Below, in pieces: positions 1 through 8,178 of a stretch of 64,000 nt of DNA (positions are counted from its first letter, which is position 1; each line of letters opens with the position of its first letter). The position numbers and the translations under genes are program-made. The stretch comes from Anderseniella sp. (GTDB lineage: Bacteria; Pseudomonadota; Alphaproteobacteria; Rhizobiales; Aestuariivirgaceae). The stretch is from assembly GCA_028289645.1 (NCBI GenBank), contig JANQOK010000013.1, forward strand, positions 1 to 64,000, written 5' to 3'. The notes beneath the pieces were generated by a model. It was not told the origin of the DNA and did no database searches. It saw only the letters and a list, made by a program, of their open reading frames with translations.

Positions 1-75
1 CTTACTGAACCCACGGTAAAAGCCGGCATCCGCCGTCTTGATCGGGAGATCGGTAAGTGCTGGCTTGACTGCCAT
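1..75 (-). CDS. 5' end of an unidentified protein, truncated by window edge
   Basis: An ATG at 73-75 on the minus strand is preceded by a strong Shine-Dalgarno (GAGGAGGGAACT, 80-91) and opens a frame running off the left edge. Only 25 residues are visible, beginning MAVKPALTDLPIKTADAGFY. This is too short to identify the family. It is divergent from the LysR gene at 266, so it is a natural candidate target of that regulator (inference from arrangement only). Confidence 0.6.
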   Translation of the reverse strand, partial: MAVKPALTDLPIKTADAGFYRGFSK

Positions 76-265
76 TGATAGTTCCCTCCTCAGTTTGCCC
101 AATACCTGCAGCGAATACGCGCTGTAGCCAGGTCAGTCACCTTGTCTAACGGTGGGTGCCTGTCCGACCTTGCTGCCAATGGGAGAGACAGGTTAGCTTG
201 AATAAATTGTTCGATAGATGGTAAGCTTTCGGTGTAAAGTTTCATAAACCGACAACGTTTCAGCA

Positions 266-1201
266 ATGGCCAAAAAAGCTCTTCTTCAGGGGTTTGGAGA
301 TGTCGACTTCAGGCTTTTGCGGATATTCCGCACCGTTGCACAGTGCGGTGGCCTGGCGGCTTCCGAATTCGAACTGAACATCGGCCGCTCAACAATAAGC
401 AGGCACATCTCCGACCTGGAAGTTCGCCTCGGCATGACCTTGTGTTATCGCGGACCTGCCGGATTCTCGTTGTCCGGTGAAGGCGAAAAGGTGCTTGAGG
501 CCACCGAAATGCTGCTGGCTGCGGTTGATGGCTTTCAAAACCAGGTCGATGATATTCACCGCAATATGAGGGGCACTTTCAAGTTTGCCTTCTTTGACCT
601 GTCATCGACCAACCCCAAGGCTCATGTGCACGCCGCCATTGCCCGGTTTGAAGCAGTGGCGCCGGAAGTCAGCCTGGAACTGTCGACCGAACCGCCGAAT
701 GTCATCGAAGCTGGTGTCATCAACGGACGTTATGATCTGGGTATCGTGCCGGTGCACAGGCAATCCTCAGTCCTCAGCTACGCTGATCTTTACAGCGAGG
801 AAATGATCTTATACTGCGGCCAGGGACACCCATGTTTCGACAATGGGAACGACAATCTCGACCTGAAAGAACTGTCGGCATTCAAATATGCCGGTTTTGG
901 CTTCAACTCACCCAACATGGTTTTTGGCCAGCGCTTGAATTTCAGGATATCGGCCCGTGTTCACAATGAAGAAGCGCTTTGTGTGCTGATACAGTCGGGC
1001 AAGTATCTGGGCTTCCTACCGGACCATGTCGCTGCACCCTATGTGGCAGCGGATCTCATGCGCCCGGTTGAGCGTGACAAGGTCCGTTACACAACACAGC
1101 TTGCGGCAATTGTCAGGAAACGTCCTGACGTAAACCGCAAGACGGACGAGTTCCTGCGATGCCTTTTGCAGGCGCATGGGCATGATGCAGCAGACGGCTG
1201 A
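266..1201 (+). CDS. LysR-family transcriptional regulator
   Basis: A 311-residue protein of normal LysR length. Residues about 14-75 form the winged helix-turn-helix (FRLLRIFRTVAQCGGLAASE, then STISRHISDLEVRLGMTLCYR), with the usual dimerisation helix after it. The remainder has the periplasmic-binding-protein-like effector domain (for example YDLGIVPVHR and the LCVLIQSGKYLGFLPDH segment). It would bind DNA in the cytoplasm and respond to an unknown small molecule. It is divergently oriented from the truncated gene at 1-75, with about 190 bp between them, which suggests control of that gene. No effector can be inferred from the sequence. Confidence 0.9.
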   Translation: MAKKALLQGFGDVDFRLLRIFRTVAQCGGLAASEFELNIGRSTISRHISDLEVRLGMTLCYRGPAGFSLSGEGEKVLEATEMLLAAVDGFQNQVDDIHRNMRGTFKFAFFDLSSTNPKAHVHAAIARFEAVAPEVSLELSTEPPNVIEAGVINGRYDLGIVPVHRQSSVLSYADLYSEEMILYCGQGHPCFDNGNDNLDLKELSAFKYAGFGFNSPNMVFGQRLNFRISARVHNEEALCVLIQSGKYLGFLPDHVAAPYVAADLMRPVERDKVRYTTQLAAIVRKRPDVNRKTDEFLRCLLQAHGHDAADG

Positions 1202-1250
1202 CCTCTCTGTCGCCCCCCTTGCGTTCCGGGCCGGGCCGCGTGGTCAACGG

Positions 1251-2135
1251 TCAGGCACTCCAGGTATCCAGCAGTGTGCTGGCGGTGTCATCCTGCATGT
1301 CGGCGTAAAGCGCGATGTTCAGGGCAAGGCTGCCATAGTAGCTGGCGAGACTGACCAGCCTGCCGCTTTCGATTTCCTGGTGTGTCATGCTGACCGGCAG
1401 CCAGGCGATACCGAGGCCCTTGAGAACCAGTTCCTTGATGCCATTTGAAAACGCAGTCTCGTAGACCGGATTGATGGTCTGGCTGCGGGTGGCAAAGCGT
1501 TTCTCCGCTCCCTTGAACATCACGCCAAAGTGGCTTTCTTCCGGATAGATTATCGCCGGGCAGTCATCAGGTATCGAGCCGTCCCGCGCAATGGCGTAGC
1601 GCATGCTGCCGCCGACCACAGGCACCAGCCTGTCTTTACCCCAGGTTCCCCGCTTTACCGTGTCACCGAACGGCAGTGGAGCGGCTCCCTCTGCCTCGTA
1701 GAACAGCAGCATGCCGGCGTCGCCGCGCAGGAACATTGAAACGCAGTCGCGCTGATTGCCGGCCCGGACGCGAAACCTGACTGACGGATGTTGCTTTCGG
1801 GCCCGCAATGCCATGTCGGGAAATGTCGAGTATATGGACGCGTGCTGGGCTGCAATCGTGATGGTGACGCCCTGCGGGTCGTAGGTGGAGATCCGGCCGC
1901 GCAACTCCCGGATACGTGCGGTGAGCGCCCTGATTTCCGGTTCATTCGCCGCCAGAGACGGGCTCAGGTCGACCCGATTGACCTTCCGGTCGAGCACCGG
2001 TGTGCCAAGCCAGTCTTCAAATCCGCGGATACGCCTGGAAAACGCCGGTTGGGTAATATTCCGACGGTTGGCAGCGCGTGTCATATTGCCTTCTTCCAGC
2101 AATACCAAAACATCTTCAAGCCAGCGTAGATCCAT
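1251..2135 (-). CDS. LysR-family regulator, divergent from cysteate lyase (CuyR-like)
   Basis: The frame can be read from 2234, but the ATG at 2135 ([20 protein letters not shown]) is preceded by AGAGGAAA and starts exactly where LysR proteins begin, giving 294 residues. The N-terminal helix-turn-helix reads [20 protein letters not shown]. The C-terminal part is a LysR substrate-binding domain ([13 protein letters not shown] near the end). It is divergent from the CuyA-like gene, with 111 bp between starts that hold a 19-bp palindrome. In roseobacters a LysR regulator (CuyR) is known next to cuyA, so control of cysteate lyase is the best hypothesis. The class is clear; the target is inferred. 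Confidence 0.88.
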   Translation of the reverse strand: MDLRWLEDVLVLLEEGNMTRAANRRNITQPAFSRRIRGFEDWLGTPVLDRKVNRVDLSPSLAANEPEIRALTARIRELRGRISTYDPQGVTITIAAQHASIYSTFPDMALRARKQHPSVRFRVRAGNQRDCVSMFLRGDAGMLLFYEAEGAAPLPFGDTVKRGTWGKDRLVPVVGGSMRYAIARDGSIPDDCPAIIYPEESHFGVMFKGAEKRFATRSQTINPVYETAFSNGIKELVLKGLGIAWLPVSMTHQEIESGRLVSLASYYGSLALNIALYADMQDDTASTLLDTWSA

Positions 2136-2151
2136 GTGTTTCCTCTTTTTG

Positions 2152-2170
2152 CCCATACAATATGTATGGG
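2152..2170. promoter_or_regulatory. 19-bp palindrome, candidate LysR operator
   Basis: CCCATAC-AATAT-GTATGGG is a perfect 7-bp inverted repeat with a 5-bp spacer, in the 111-bp gap between the divergent LysR gene (start 2135) and the CuyA-like gene (start 2247). ATAC/GTAT arms are typical of LysR-regulator sites. The site is 17 bp upstream of the regulator start, so autoregulation as well as control of the lyase is plausible. Confidence 0.55.
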
Positions 2171-2246
2171 TAGCCAGAGAAGAAAGCATTATTTTTTGCT
2201 CACTGGTTGGGGGAACCTTGTGCCGGAAAATCACAAGGAAAACTCA

Positions 2247-3341
2247 ATGGCCCAGCCTTTGCCGTCAGTTGCTGCCGCAAACCGGCAGTCTCCCGAGACC
2301 ACCGCCAGCATGTGCAAGGAACTCTCGATTGCACTGGCCAGATTTCCACGTGTGCGTTTCGGCCATCTGCCGACACCGCTTGAGCCCATGGACCGGCTCA
2401 GCGAACTGCTCGGCGGGCCGCGCCTATGGGTGAAGCGGGATGACTGCACCGGCCTGTCGTCCGGCGGCAACAAGACCCGCAAGCTGGAATACCTGATGGC
2501 CGACGCCCAGGCGGCGGGTGCCGATACGATCATCACTCAGGGGGCGACACAATCCAATCATGCCCGCCAGACCGCGGCAGCGGCGGCAAAGCTTGGCATG
2601 AAGTGTCACATTCTGCTGGAAGACAGAACCGGTTCAAATGACGCCCAATACAACCATAACGGCAATGTGCTGCTGGACATGCTGCATGGAGCCTCGGTTT
2701 CAAAGCGTGCCGGCGGCAGCGACATGGCAGCTGAGATGGATGTCCTGGCCAGTCAACTTCGCGAGCAGGGCGACCAGCCCTACATCATTCCCGGCGGCGG
2801 GTCTAACCCGGTTGGTGCACTCGGCTATGTCAACTGTGCCCGCGAACTGGCGGAACAGGCCGTCGACATCGGTTTGCAGATTGATGCATTGGTTCACGCC
2901 ACCGGCAGTTCGGGCACGCAGGCCGGCCTGGTGACCGGACTGGCCGCAATTGAAAGCGACATTCAGCTTCTAGGCATAGGGGTGCGCGCACCACAGGAAA
3001 AACAGGAACAGATGGTCTTCGATCTGGCGCAACAAACAGCGGAGCAACTTGGTACGGGAGTTGCCATCTCGCGGGACAGCGTCAGGGCCAACTGTGATTA
3101 TGTCGGACCCGGCTACGGGCTGCCCACCGAGGGAATGAAGCAGGCGGTCAAGACCCTGGCTACAACCGAGGGGCTGCTGTTTGACCCGGTCTATTCGGGC
3201 AAGGGGCTGGACGGGCTGATCGACCTGATCGGCAAGGGTGCGTTTTCGGGAATGGACAATGTCGTGTTTCTGCACACAGGCGGCAGCGCGGCATTGTTCG
3301 GCTATCCCGGCATCTTCGGATTGCCGGGCTATACGGAGTGA
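2247..3341 (+). CDS. cuyA: L-cysteate sulfo-lyase / D-cysteine desulfhydrase family PLP enzyme
   Basis: A 364-residue fold-type II PLP enzyme of the ACC deaminase/D-cysteine desulfhydrase family. The start is the ATG at 2247 behind AAGGAAA, not the longer open frame. The PLP lysine is about K76 in [11 protein letters not shown]; other family signatures are [30 protein letters not shown] and [16 protein letters not shown]. As I recall it, CuyA of Ruegeria pomeroyi shares the [18 protein letters not shown] and LLEDRTG segments closely. CuyA cleaves L-cysteate to pyruvate, ammonia and sulfite in the cytoplasm. D-cysteine desulfhydrase is the main alternative. The divergent LysR gene supports cysteate catabolism. 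Confidence 0.78.
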   Translation: MAQPLPSVAAANRQSPETTASMCKELSIALARFPRVRFGHLPTPLEPMDRLSELLGGPRLWVKRDDCTGLSSGGNKTRKLEYLMADAQAAGADTIITQGATQSNHARQTAAAAAKLGMKCHILLEDRTGSNDAQYNHNGNVLLDMLHGASVSKRAGGSDMAAEMDVLASQLREQGDQPYIIPGGGSNPVGALGYVNCARELAEQAVDIGLQIDALVHATGSSGTQAGLVTGLAAIESDIQLLGIGVRAPQEKQEQMVFDLAQQTAEQLGTGVAISRDSVRANCDYVGPGYGLPTEGMKQAVKTLATTEGLLFDPVYSGKGLDGLIDLIGKGAFSGMDNVVFLHTGGSAALFGYPGIFGLPGYTE

Positions 3342-3432
3342 TTGTCGGAGAGGGAGCAGTACAATCCCGAGTGCCAGAATGATCAGCCGCCGTCCTGAGG
3401 GCAATAAAACGGCTGCTGGCAAGGGAGATTGG

Positions 3433-4203
3433 GTGGACAGGATGGATCAGCTTATCTTTGAACGAAGGGGCAGCGGATTTCCGCTGGTGCTCGTACACGG
3501 ATATCTGGCCGGTGCCGGCATCTGGCGCGAGCAGATCGACTTTTTCAAGAATCGTTTCGATGTGCTGGCGCCCAACCTGCCGGGTTTTGGCGGAAGCGCG
3601 CACCTGACAGCCCCTGATACGATAAATGATTTTGCTGCTCAGGTGCTTGATGGAGTGCAGGCGCAAGGTGTCGAACGCTTTCATCTTCTCGGTCACTCCA
3701 TGGGCGGCATGATCGTTCAGGCGATGGCCGCACAGGCGCCGGACCGGATTGCCAGTCTTGTCTGCTATGGCACCGGACCGGTCGGGGCCTTGCCTGACAG
3801 ATTCGAGACAATTGAAACATCCCGTCATCGGCTCGAAACCGATGGCATTGAGGAAACCGTCAGACGGATTGCTGCAACCTGGTTCTTGGATGGTGACGCG
3901 GCCGAAGGCTATGACTCCTGTGTCGACCTTGGGCTGAAAGCGTCCATGCAGGCAGCTCTGGCCAGTCTGTCGGCCTGGGAAATCTGGGACGGCCGGCCGG
4001 ATCTGAAGTCAATCAAGGCTGACACCCTGGTCGTCTGGGGGGACCGGGACCGGTCCTACGGCTGGCAGCAGCCGGAAGCATTGTGGCGTGGCATTGCCAA
4101 CAGTTCGCTCGCCGTGGTGCCCGGTTGTGCGCACAATGTGCATATGGAAAAATCGAATTTGTTCAACTTGATCATAGGAGATTTTTTGCCGGTCATGTCC
4201 TGA
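3433..4203 (+). CDS. Alpha/beta hydrolase
   Basis: A 256-residue alpha/beta hydrolase. The oxyanion region is VLVHGYLAGAG, the nucleophile is about S89 in LLGHSMGGM, the acid is the Asp of VVWGDRDR and the general base His lies in VPGCAHNVHME. I chose the GTG at 3433, five bases after AGGGAG; an ATG at 3442 is the alternative. It follows the CuyA-like gene by 91 bp in the same direction, so co-transcription is possible. No signal peptide is seen. The substrate cannot be predicted; esterase, lactonase or C-C hydrolase are all possible. Confidence 0.82.
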   Translation: MDRMDQLIFERRGSGFPLVLVHGYLAGAGIWREQIDFFKNRFDVLAPNLPGFGGSAHLTAPDTINDFAAQVLDGVQAQGVERFHLLGHSMGGMIVQAMAAQAPDRIASLVCYGTGPVGALPDRFETIETSRHRLETDGIEETVRRIAATWFLDGDAAEGYDSCVDLGLKASMQAALASLSAWEIWDGRPDLKSIKADTLVVWGDRDRSYGWQQPEALWRGIANSSLAVVPGCAHNVHMEKSNLFNLIIGDFLPVMS

Positions 4204-4382
4204 ATCAGGCTGACTTTTTGATTCAAGAAAGGGAGTAAAGATAAATATTTTCAGAGTGTTAGGTTGGTTTGCTGGTGGAATTCAGAATGTGTGAGCCGTT
4301 GTTGCCCCAACCAAAACTTGGACCATGACTGCAGTTGTTTTTGATCAGGCAACTGTTCTGTAAAACATGAGGAGACTGTGAA

Positions 4383-5342
4383 ATGAGAAACATTATCACC
4401 GGAGCAATCTTGGCACTTTCGATGACCGTGTCGACGGCGGCGCTTGCCGCGGAGAAGGTCAACATCGGCGCACCAGCGTGGACGGGTGCGCAAGCCATTG
4501 CCCACCTGATCCAAGAGATTGTGGTTTCGAAAATCGGTGGCGAGGCCAACCTGGTACCGGGTGACAATGCCGCCATCTTTGCCGCCATGGATACCGGCAA
4601 GGGTGATATCGATGTCCATCCGGATGTCTGGCTGCCGAACCAGAAGAGCTTCACCGACAAGTATGTAGACGGTGCCGGCACGGTTGCCCTGTCGGAGAAC
4701 CCTTACGAAGGCAAGCAGAGCTTTTGCGTCACCAAGCAGTTCGCCGAAGCCAACAACGTGACATCGATCTTCGACCTGGCCCGTCCCGAGATTGCCAAGC
4801 TGATGGACTCCGACGGCAACGGCAAAGGAGAGATCTGGGTCGGCGCACCGGGCTGGGCGTCCGCCAACGTGAACCAGGTCAAGGTACGCGACTACGGCCT
4901 GCTGCCGTTCATGGAGCCTGTGCGCGCGGACCAGTCGGTGATGACGGCAACTGTCGGTGACTCGATCAAAAAAGGCATCGGTTATGCCTTCTACTGCTAT
5001 TCACCGCACGCCATCTGGTTCCAGCATGATGTTGTGCGCCTGGAAGAGCCGCCGTTTGATCCGGCCAAGTACAAGGCCCTGCAACCGTCTGAAGATCCAA
5101 ACTGGTACGAGAACTCCAAGGTGATGACGGAAGATGCACTCAAGAAGGTGCAAATTGCCTATTCAAAATCACTCGCGGAACGCTCTCCTGCGATCACCGA
5201 CCTGCTGAAGAATATCAAGCTCACCGGAGAGGACGTGTCCAGCTTTGCCTTCCAGATCGAGAGCGGGAAATCTGCGGAGCAGGTTGCCAAGGAGTGGGTC
5301 AAGGCCAACTCAGCCCGCGTAGACAGCTGGTTGGGACTGTAA
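4383..5342 (+). CDS. ABC transporter substrate-binding protein, ProX/OpuAC family
   Basis: A 319-residue periplasmic binding protein with a signal peptide of about 22 residues (cleavage after TAALA). The mature part starts KVNIGAPAWTGAQAIAHLI, typical of glycine-betaine/proline-betaine binding proteins, and carries the conserved IDVHPDVWLPNQ segment. GAGGAGACTG precedes the ATG. It is the first gene of a three-gene importer. Ligands of the family are quaternary amines such as glycine betaine, choline, carnitine or proline betaine; betaine demethylases at 10957-14261 make such a ligand plausible. Its closeness to the CuyA-like gene means a sulfonate or taurine-like ligand cannot be excluded. 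Confidence 0.88.
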   Translation: MRNIITGAILALSMTVSTAALAAEKVNIGAPAWTGAQAIAHLIQEIVVSKIGGEANLVPGDNAAIFAAMDTGKGDIDVHPDVWLPNQKSFTDKYVDGAGTVALSENPYEGKQSFCVTKQFAEANNVTSIFDLARPEIAKLMDSDGNGKGEIWVGAPGWASANVNQVKVRDYGLLPFMEPVRADQSVMTATVGDSIKKGIGYAFYCYSPHAIWFQHDVVRLEEPPFDPAKYKALQPSEDPNWYENSKVMTEDALKKVQIAYSKSLAERSPAITDLLKNIKLTGEDVSSFAFQIESGKSAEQVAKEWVKANSARVDSWLGL

Positions 5343-5364
5343 GGTTCTGAGCCGAGCAAAAATG

Positions 5365-5391
5365 CCGGCGCCCGGCTTGGCCGGGTGCCGG
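5365..5391 (+). other. Intercistronic stem-loop between binding-protein and ATPase genes
   Basis: CCGGCGCCCGGC (5365-5376) pairs with GCCGGGTGCCGG (5380-5391) over 12 bp with one G-U pair and a TTG loop. It is followed by an A-run, not a U-run, so it is not a classic terminator. Stem-loops just after binding-protein genes commonly protect the upstream transcript and so raise binding protein over membrane components; that role is inferred. Confidence 0.6.
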
Positions 5392-5430
5392 TTCGCAAAA
5401 AAAACCTGCAATCCTTGAGCGGTCGTTCCA

Positions 5431-6492
5431 ATGAGCAAAACTCAATATGCCATAGAGATTTCCAATGTCTGGAAGATATTCGGTGACAACGCCGACGAAG
5501 CGCTTGCCGATATCAAGACCAACGGCCTGACCAAGAAGCAGGTTTTGGAGAAACATGCCTGTGTTATCGGTGTTGCCGACGCGAGCATGCAGATCAGGCC
5601 CGGTGAGATCTTCTGTGTCATGGGCCTGTCAGGCAGCGGCAAGTCGACCCTGGTGCGCCATATCAACCGGCTACTGGAGCCGACCGCCGGGCAGATTGTG
5701 GTCAACGGCGAGGACATCATGGCGATGTCACCGGAAGTGCTGCGCAAATATCGCAATGAACACATCTCGATGGTGTTTCAGAATTTTGGCCTGATGCCGC
5801 ATCGCTCGGTTCTGGACAATGTGGCTATGCCGCTTGAAATCCGCGGCATCAACAAGAACGACCGGATAGAGATCGCTGAACGCACTATCGACCTGGTGGA
5901 ACTGACCGGCTGGGGCAACAAGTTTGCCCATGAGCTTTCCGGCGGCATGCAGCAAAGGGTGGGCCTGGCGAGAGCATTGGCGGCCGACCCGGAAATCCTG
6001 TTGATGGACGAACCGTTCAGCGCGCTTGATCCGCTGATCAGGCGGCAGTTGCAGAACGAGTTCATGAAGCTAGCGTCGCAGATGAACAAGACGACGGTGT
6101 TCATCACGCATGACCTGGATGAGGCGGTGCGCATCGGCGACCGGATTGCCATCATGCGCGACGGGCGGGTGGTGCAGACCGGCACCTCAGAGGACATTGT
6201 ACTCAACCCGGCGGACGACTATGTGGCCGACTTCGTCGCCGGTATTTCGCGGCTCAAAGTGGTTCGCGCGCACGCGGTCATGCAGAACATCAAGGCGTTT
6301 GAAGGTGCCAATGGCGGCCTGAAGAAAACCGCCAAGACATTCGACCAGGATGCGTCGCTTAAGGACCTCATCGACCATGCCATCGCGTCGGAAGACCCGG
6401 TCGCCGTGGTCAACGGCAAAGGTGCCCGCGTCGGGGTGATAACCCGGGCGGACCTGTTGCGCACGGTGGTCGAAGGTACGGAGACATCATGA
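5431..6492 (+). CDS. ABC transporter ATPase, ProV-like with C-terminal CBS region
   Basis: A 353-residue ATPase. Walker A is MGLSGSGKST, the signature is LSGGMQQRVGLARALAADP, Walker B is ILLMDEPFSALD and the H-loop is TTVFITHDLDEA. The N-terminal extension before Walker A and the roughly 90-residue tail after the nucleotide-binding domain match betaine-type ProV/OpuAA ATPases; the tail looks like a single CBS-type module (VAVVNGKGARVGVITRADLL), which in this family senses ionic strength or nucleotides. It overlaps the permease start by four bases (ATGA), so translation is probably coupled. Confidence 0.92.
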   Translation: MSKTQYAIEISNVWKIFGDNADEALADIKTNGLTKKQVLEKHACVIGVADASMQIRPGEIFCVMGLSGSGKSTLVRHINRLLEPTAGQIVVNGEDIMAMSPEVLRKYRNEHISMVFQNFGLMPHRSVLDNVAMPLEIRGINKNDRIEIAERTIDLVELTGWGNKFAHELSGGMQQRVGLARALAADPEILLMDEPFSALDPLIRRQLQNEFMKLASQMNKTTVFITHDLDEAVRIGDRIAIMRDGRVVQTGTSEDIVLNPADDYVADFVAGISRLKVVRAHAVMQNIKAFEGANGGLKKTAKTFDQDASLKDLIDHAIASEDPVAVVNGKGARVGVITRADLLRTVVEGTETS

Positions 6493-8030
6493 TGAACATT
6501 GATCCGGTCATTTCAAACCAGTCATCAGAGCAGCTTGCGGAAAACCGGGCGGAAAACCGCGACGAACTGATCAGGGAGTATGTCGAAACCAATCCGGACT
6601 ACTACCGTCAGCAGTTTGCGCTGATCGGGGCCAAGTCCGGCTTCACCTGGACCTTCAACATGATGGCCGCTCTGCTCGGGCCGATCTGGTACGGCATGCG
6701 CGGACTATGGAAGTGGGGCCTGCCGTTCGTCATCCTGGAGACATTTGCCCTGATCCAGATTGCGCGCGGCACCTTCGGTGATCTGGGGGCCGATGCACGC
6801 GACAGGATTTCCCAGATCGAAGGCACGCTGGAGTTTCGCAAACAGCAACTGGAAGCGGCCATAGAGAAGAACGCCGACAATGTCGATGTGTTCCGGCGTA
6901 CCATCAAGTCGCTGGAAACTGCCATCGAAGACATCAAGGCCGAAATCGTGGTGGCGGAAGCCAACGCCATATGGATCGTGCTGTTTGGCGTGGCTATGCT
7001 GGCGGTGGTCAAGCTGGCGGAAGGTGTCATGGCCAATCCGGCGCTTGAGAGCCGGTTTTCGCAATGGCTGTCCGACCGATCGATCAGGGCCGGGCTGGAC
7101 GGACTGCGGACTGCCACCAGTGCCGTATTCGTGCTGTTGATTTTTGCAGTCAGCATCGTGCACTTCGCATTCCCCGGGACGGTAGGCTGGCTCGCGGTTT
7201 TCCCGACCGACGTCAACATCCGGCTGACGGCAATCAAGTTTGTCGAGCAGTTCTTCGAGTTCGTGCGCTCGAGCGGGCAGTGGGCATTCGACTTCGTCAG
7301 TTACGGCATCCGGGTGGTGCTGGACGGACTGGAGGTTCTGTTCGTTGCCACACCGTGGCCGGTCATCGCCAGCTTCATCATTCTGCTGACCTGGCTGTCG
7401 GCAGGTTTTCTGGCCGCGCTGGCATCGGCCGGGTTCCTGGCCTATATGGGCCTGTTCGGTTTCTGGGAAAAGGCCATGACCACCCTGGCGCTGCTGGGTA
7501 CGGCCGCCTGCATCTCGATTGTGCTCGGCATTCCATTGGGCCTGTTCTGCGCCCGTCGCCCGAGGTTCTATGCTGTCATCCGGCCGATCATGGACTTCAT
7601 GCAGACCATGCCGTCCTTCGTGTTCATGATCCCGGTGATTGCGTTCTTCAGCGTCGGCAAGCCGGCGGCCGTCATCACCACGATGATTTTCGGCGGCACG
7701 CCAGTGGTTCGCCTGACGGTCCTCGGCATGCGCGGCGTGCCGGAGGCAGTCAGGGAGGCGGCCATCGCCTACGGTGCTTCGAAGTGGTACCTGCTGACCC
7801 GGGTTGATTTGCCGCTGGCCTCGCCGTCCATTCTGGCCGGCGTCAACCAGACCATCATGCTGTCACTTGCCATGGTCGTGGTCGCATCGCTGATTGGTGC
7901 CAAAGGCCTCGGCGAAGACGTGCTCGAGGCGTTGCAGTATTCATCGGTAGGGCAGGGCATCCTGGCCGGCTTCGCCATCCTGTTCTGCGCCATGATCCTG
8001 AACCGGGTGATACAGGGACAGCGGGACTAG
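6489..8030 (+). CDS. ABC permease, ProW-like, with N-terminal DUF2628-like and coiled-coil extension
   Basis: At 513 residues this is much longer than a simple ProW. The C-terminal half (about 310-510) is the permease: ALLGTAACISIVLGIPLG, the EAA-type loop VPEAVREAAIAYGASKWYLL and six or so membrane segments. Residues about 40-80 (NPDYYRQQFALIGAKSGF, then FNMMAALLGPIWYGMRGLWK) resemble the DUF2628 membrane motif. Residues about 102-158 are a highly charged predicted coiled coil (RISQIEGTLEFRKQQLEAAI). Further membrane helices link the two parts. The extension may anchor a regulatory or assembly contact. The start is the ATG overlapping the ATPase stop. Confidence 0.88.
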   Translation: MMNIDPVISNQSSEQLAENRAENRDELIREYVETNPDYYRQQFALIGAKSGFTWTFNMMAALLGPIWYGMRGLWKWGLPFVILETFALIQIARGTFGDLGADARDRISQIEGTLEFRKQQLEAAIEKNADNVDVFRRTIKSLETAIEDIKAEIVVAEANAIWIVLFGVAMLAVVKLAEGVMANPALESRFSQWLSDRSIRAGLDGLRTATSAVFVLLIFAVSIVHFAFPGTVGWLAVFPTDVNIRLTAIKFVEQFFEFVRSSGQWAFDFVSYGIRVVLDGLEVLFVATPWPVIASFIILLTWLSAGFLAALASAGFLAYMGLFGFWEKAMTTLALLGTAACISIVLGIPLGLFCARRPRFYAVIRPIMDFMQTMPSFVFMIPVIAFFSVGKPAAVITTMIFGGTPVVRLTVLGMRGVPEAVREAAIAYGASKWYLLTRVDLPLASPSILAGVNQTIMLSLAMVVVASLIGAKGLGEDVLEALQYSSVGQGILAGFAILFCAMILNRVIQGQRD

Positions 8031-8077
8031 AACCCCGGAGCGGGTCTGCCGGTTGGGCTGGGTACAAATCATTTTCT

Positions 8078-8092
8078 TGCTGCATTGCAGCA
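8078..8092. promoter_or_regulatory. PhaR/AniA-type operator upstream of ppc
   Basis: TGCTGC-ATT-GCAGCA is a perfect 6-bp inverted repeat containing CTGC-N3-GCAG and TGC-N3-GCA, the published type of recognition motif for PhaR/AniA regulators of alphaproteobacteria. It lies about 90 bp upstream of the PEP carboxylase start. A second half-copy (TGCTGCATTG) follows at 8108-8117, 30 bp downstream. The match is seen directly; regulator binding is inferred. Confidence 0.55.
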
Positions 8093-8178
8093 TAAATGGC
8101 ATTGTGGTGCTGCATTGACCCCCAGCAGTACCGTGAAAGGACAGCGCCATTTCCACCGCCGCGTTTGCCAGCCAGAAC

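Noticed and set aside
4201-4225. TGAATCA / TGATTCA inverted repeat after the alpha/beta hydrolase gene
   Set aside because: AT-rich 7-bp arms around an 11-base loop and no proper U-tail; too weak to call a terminator.
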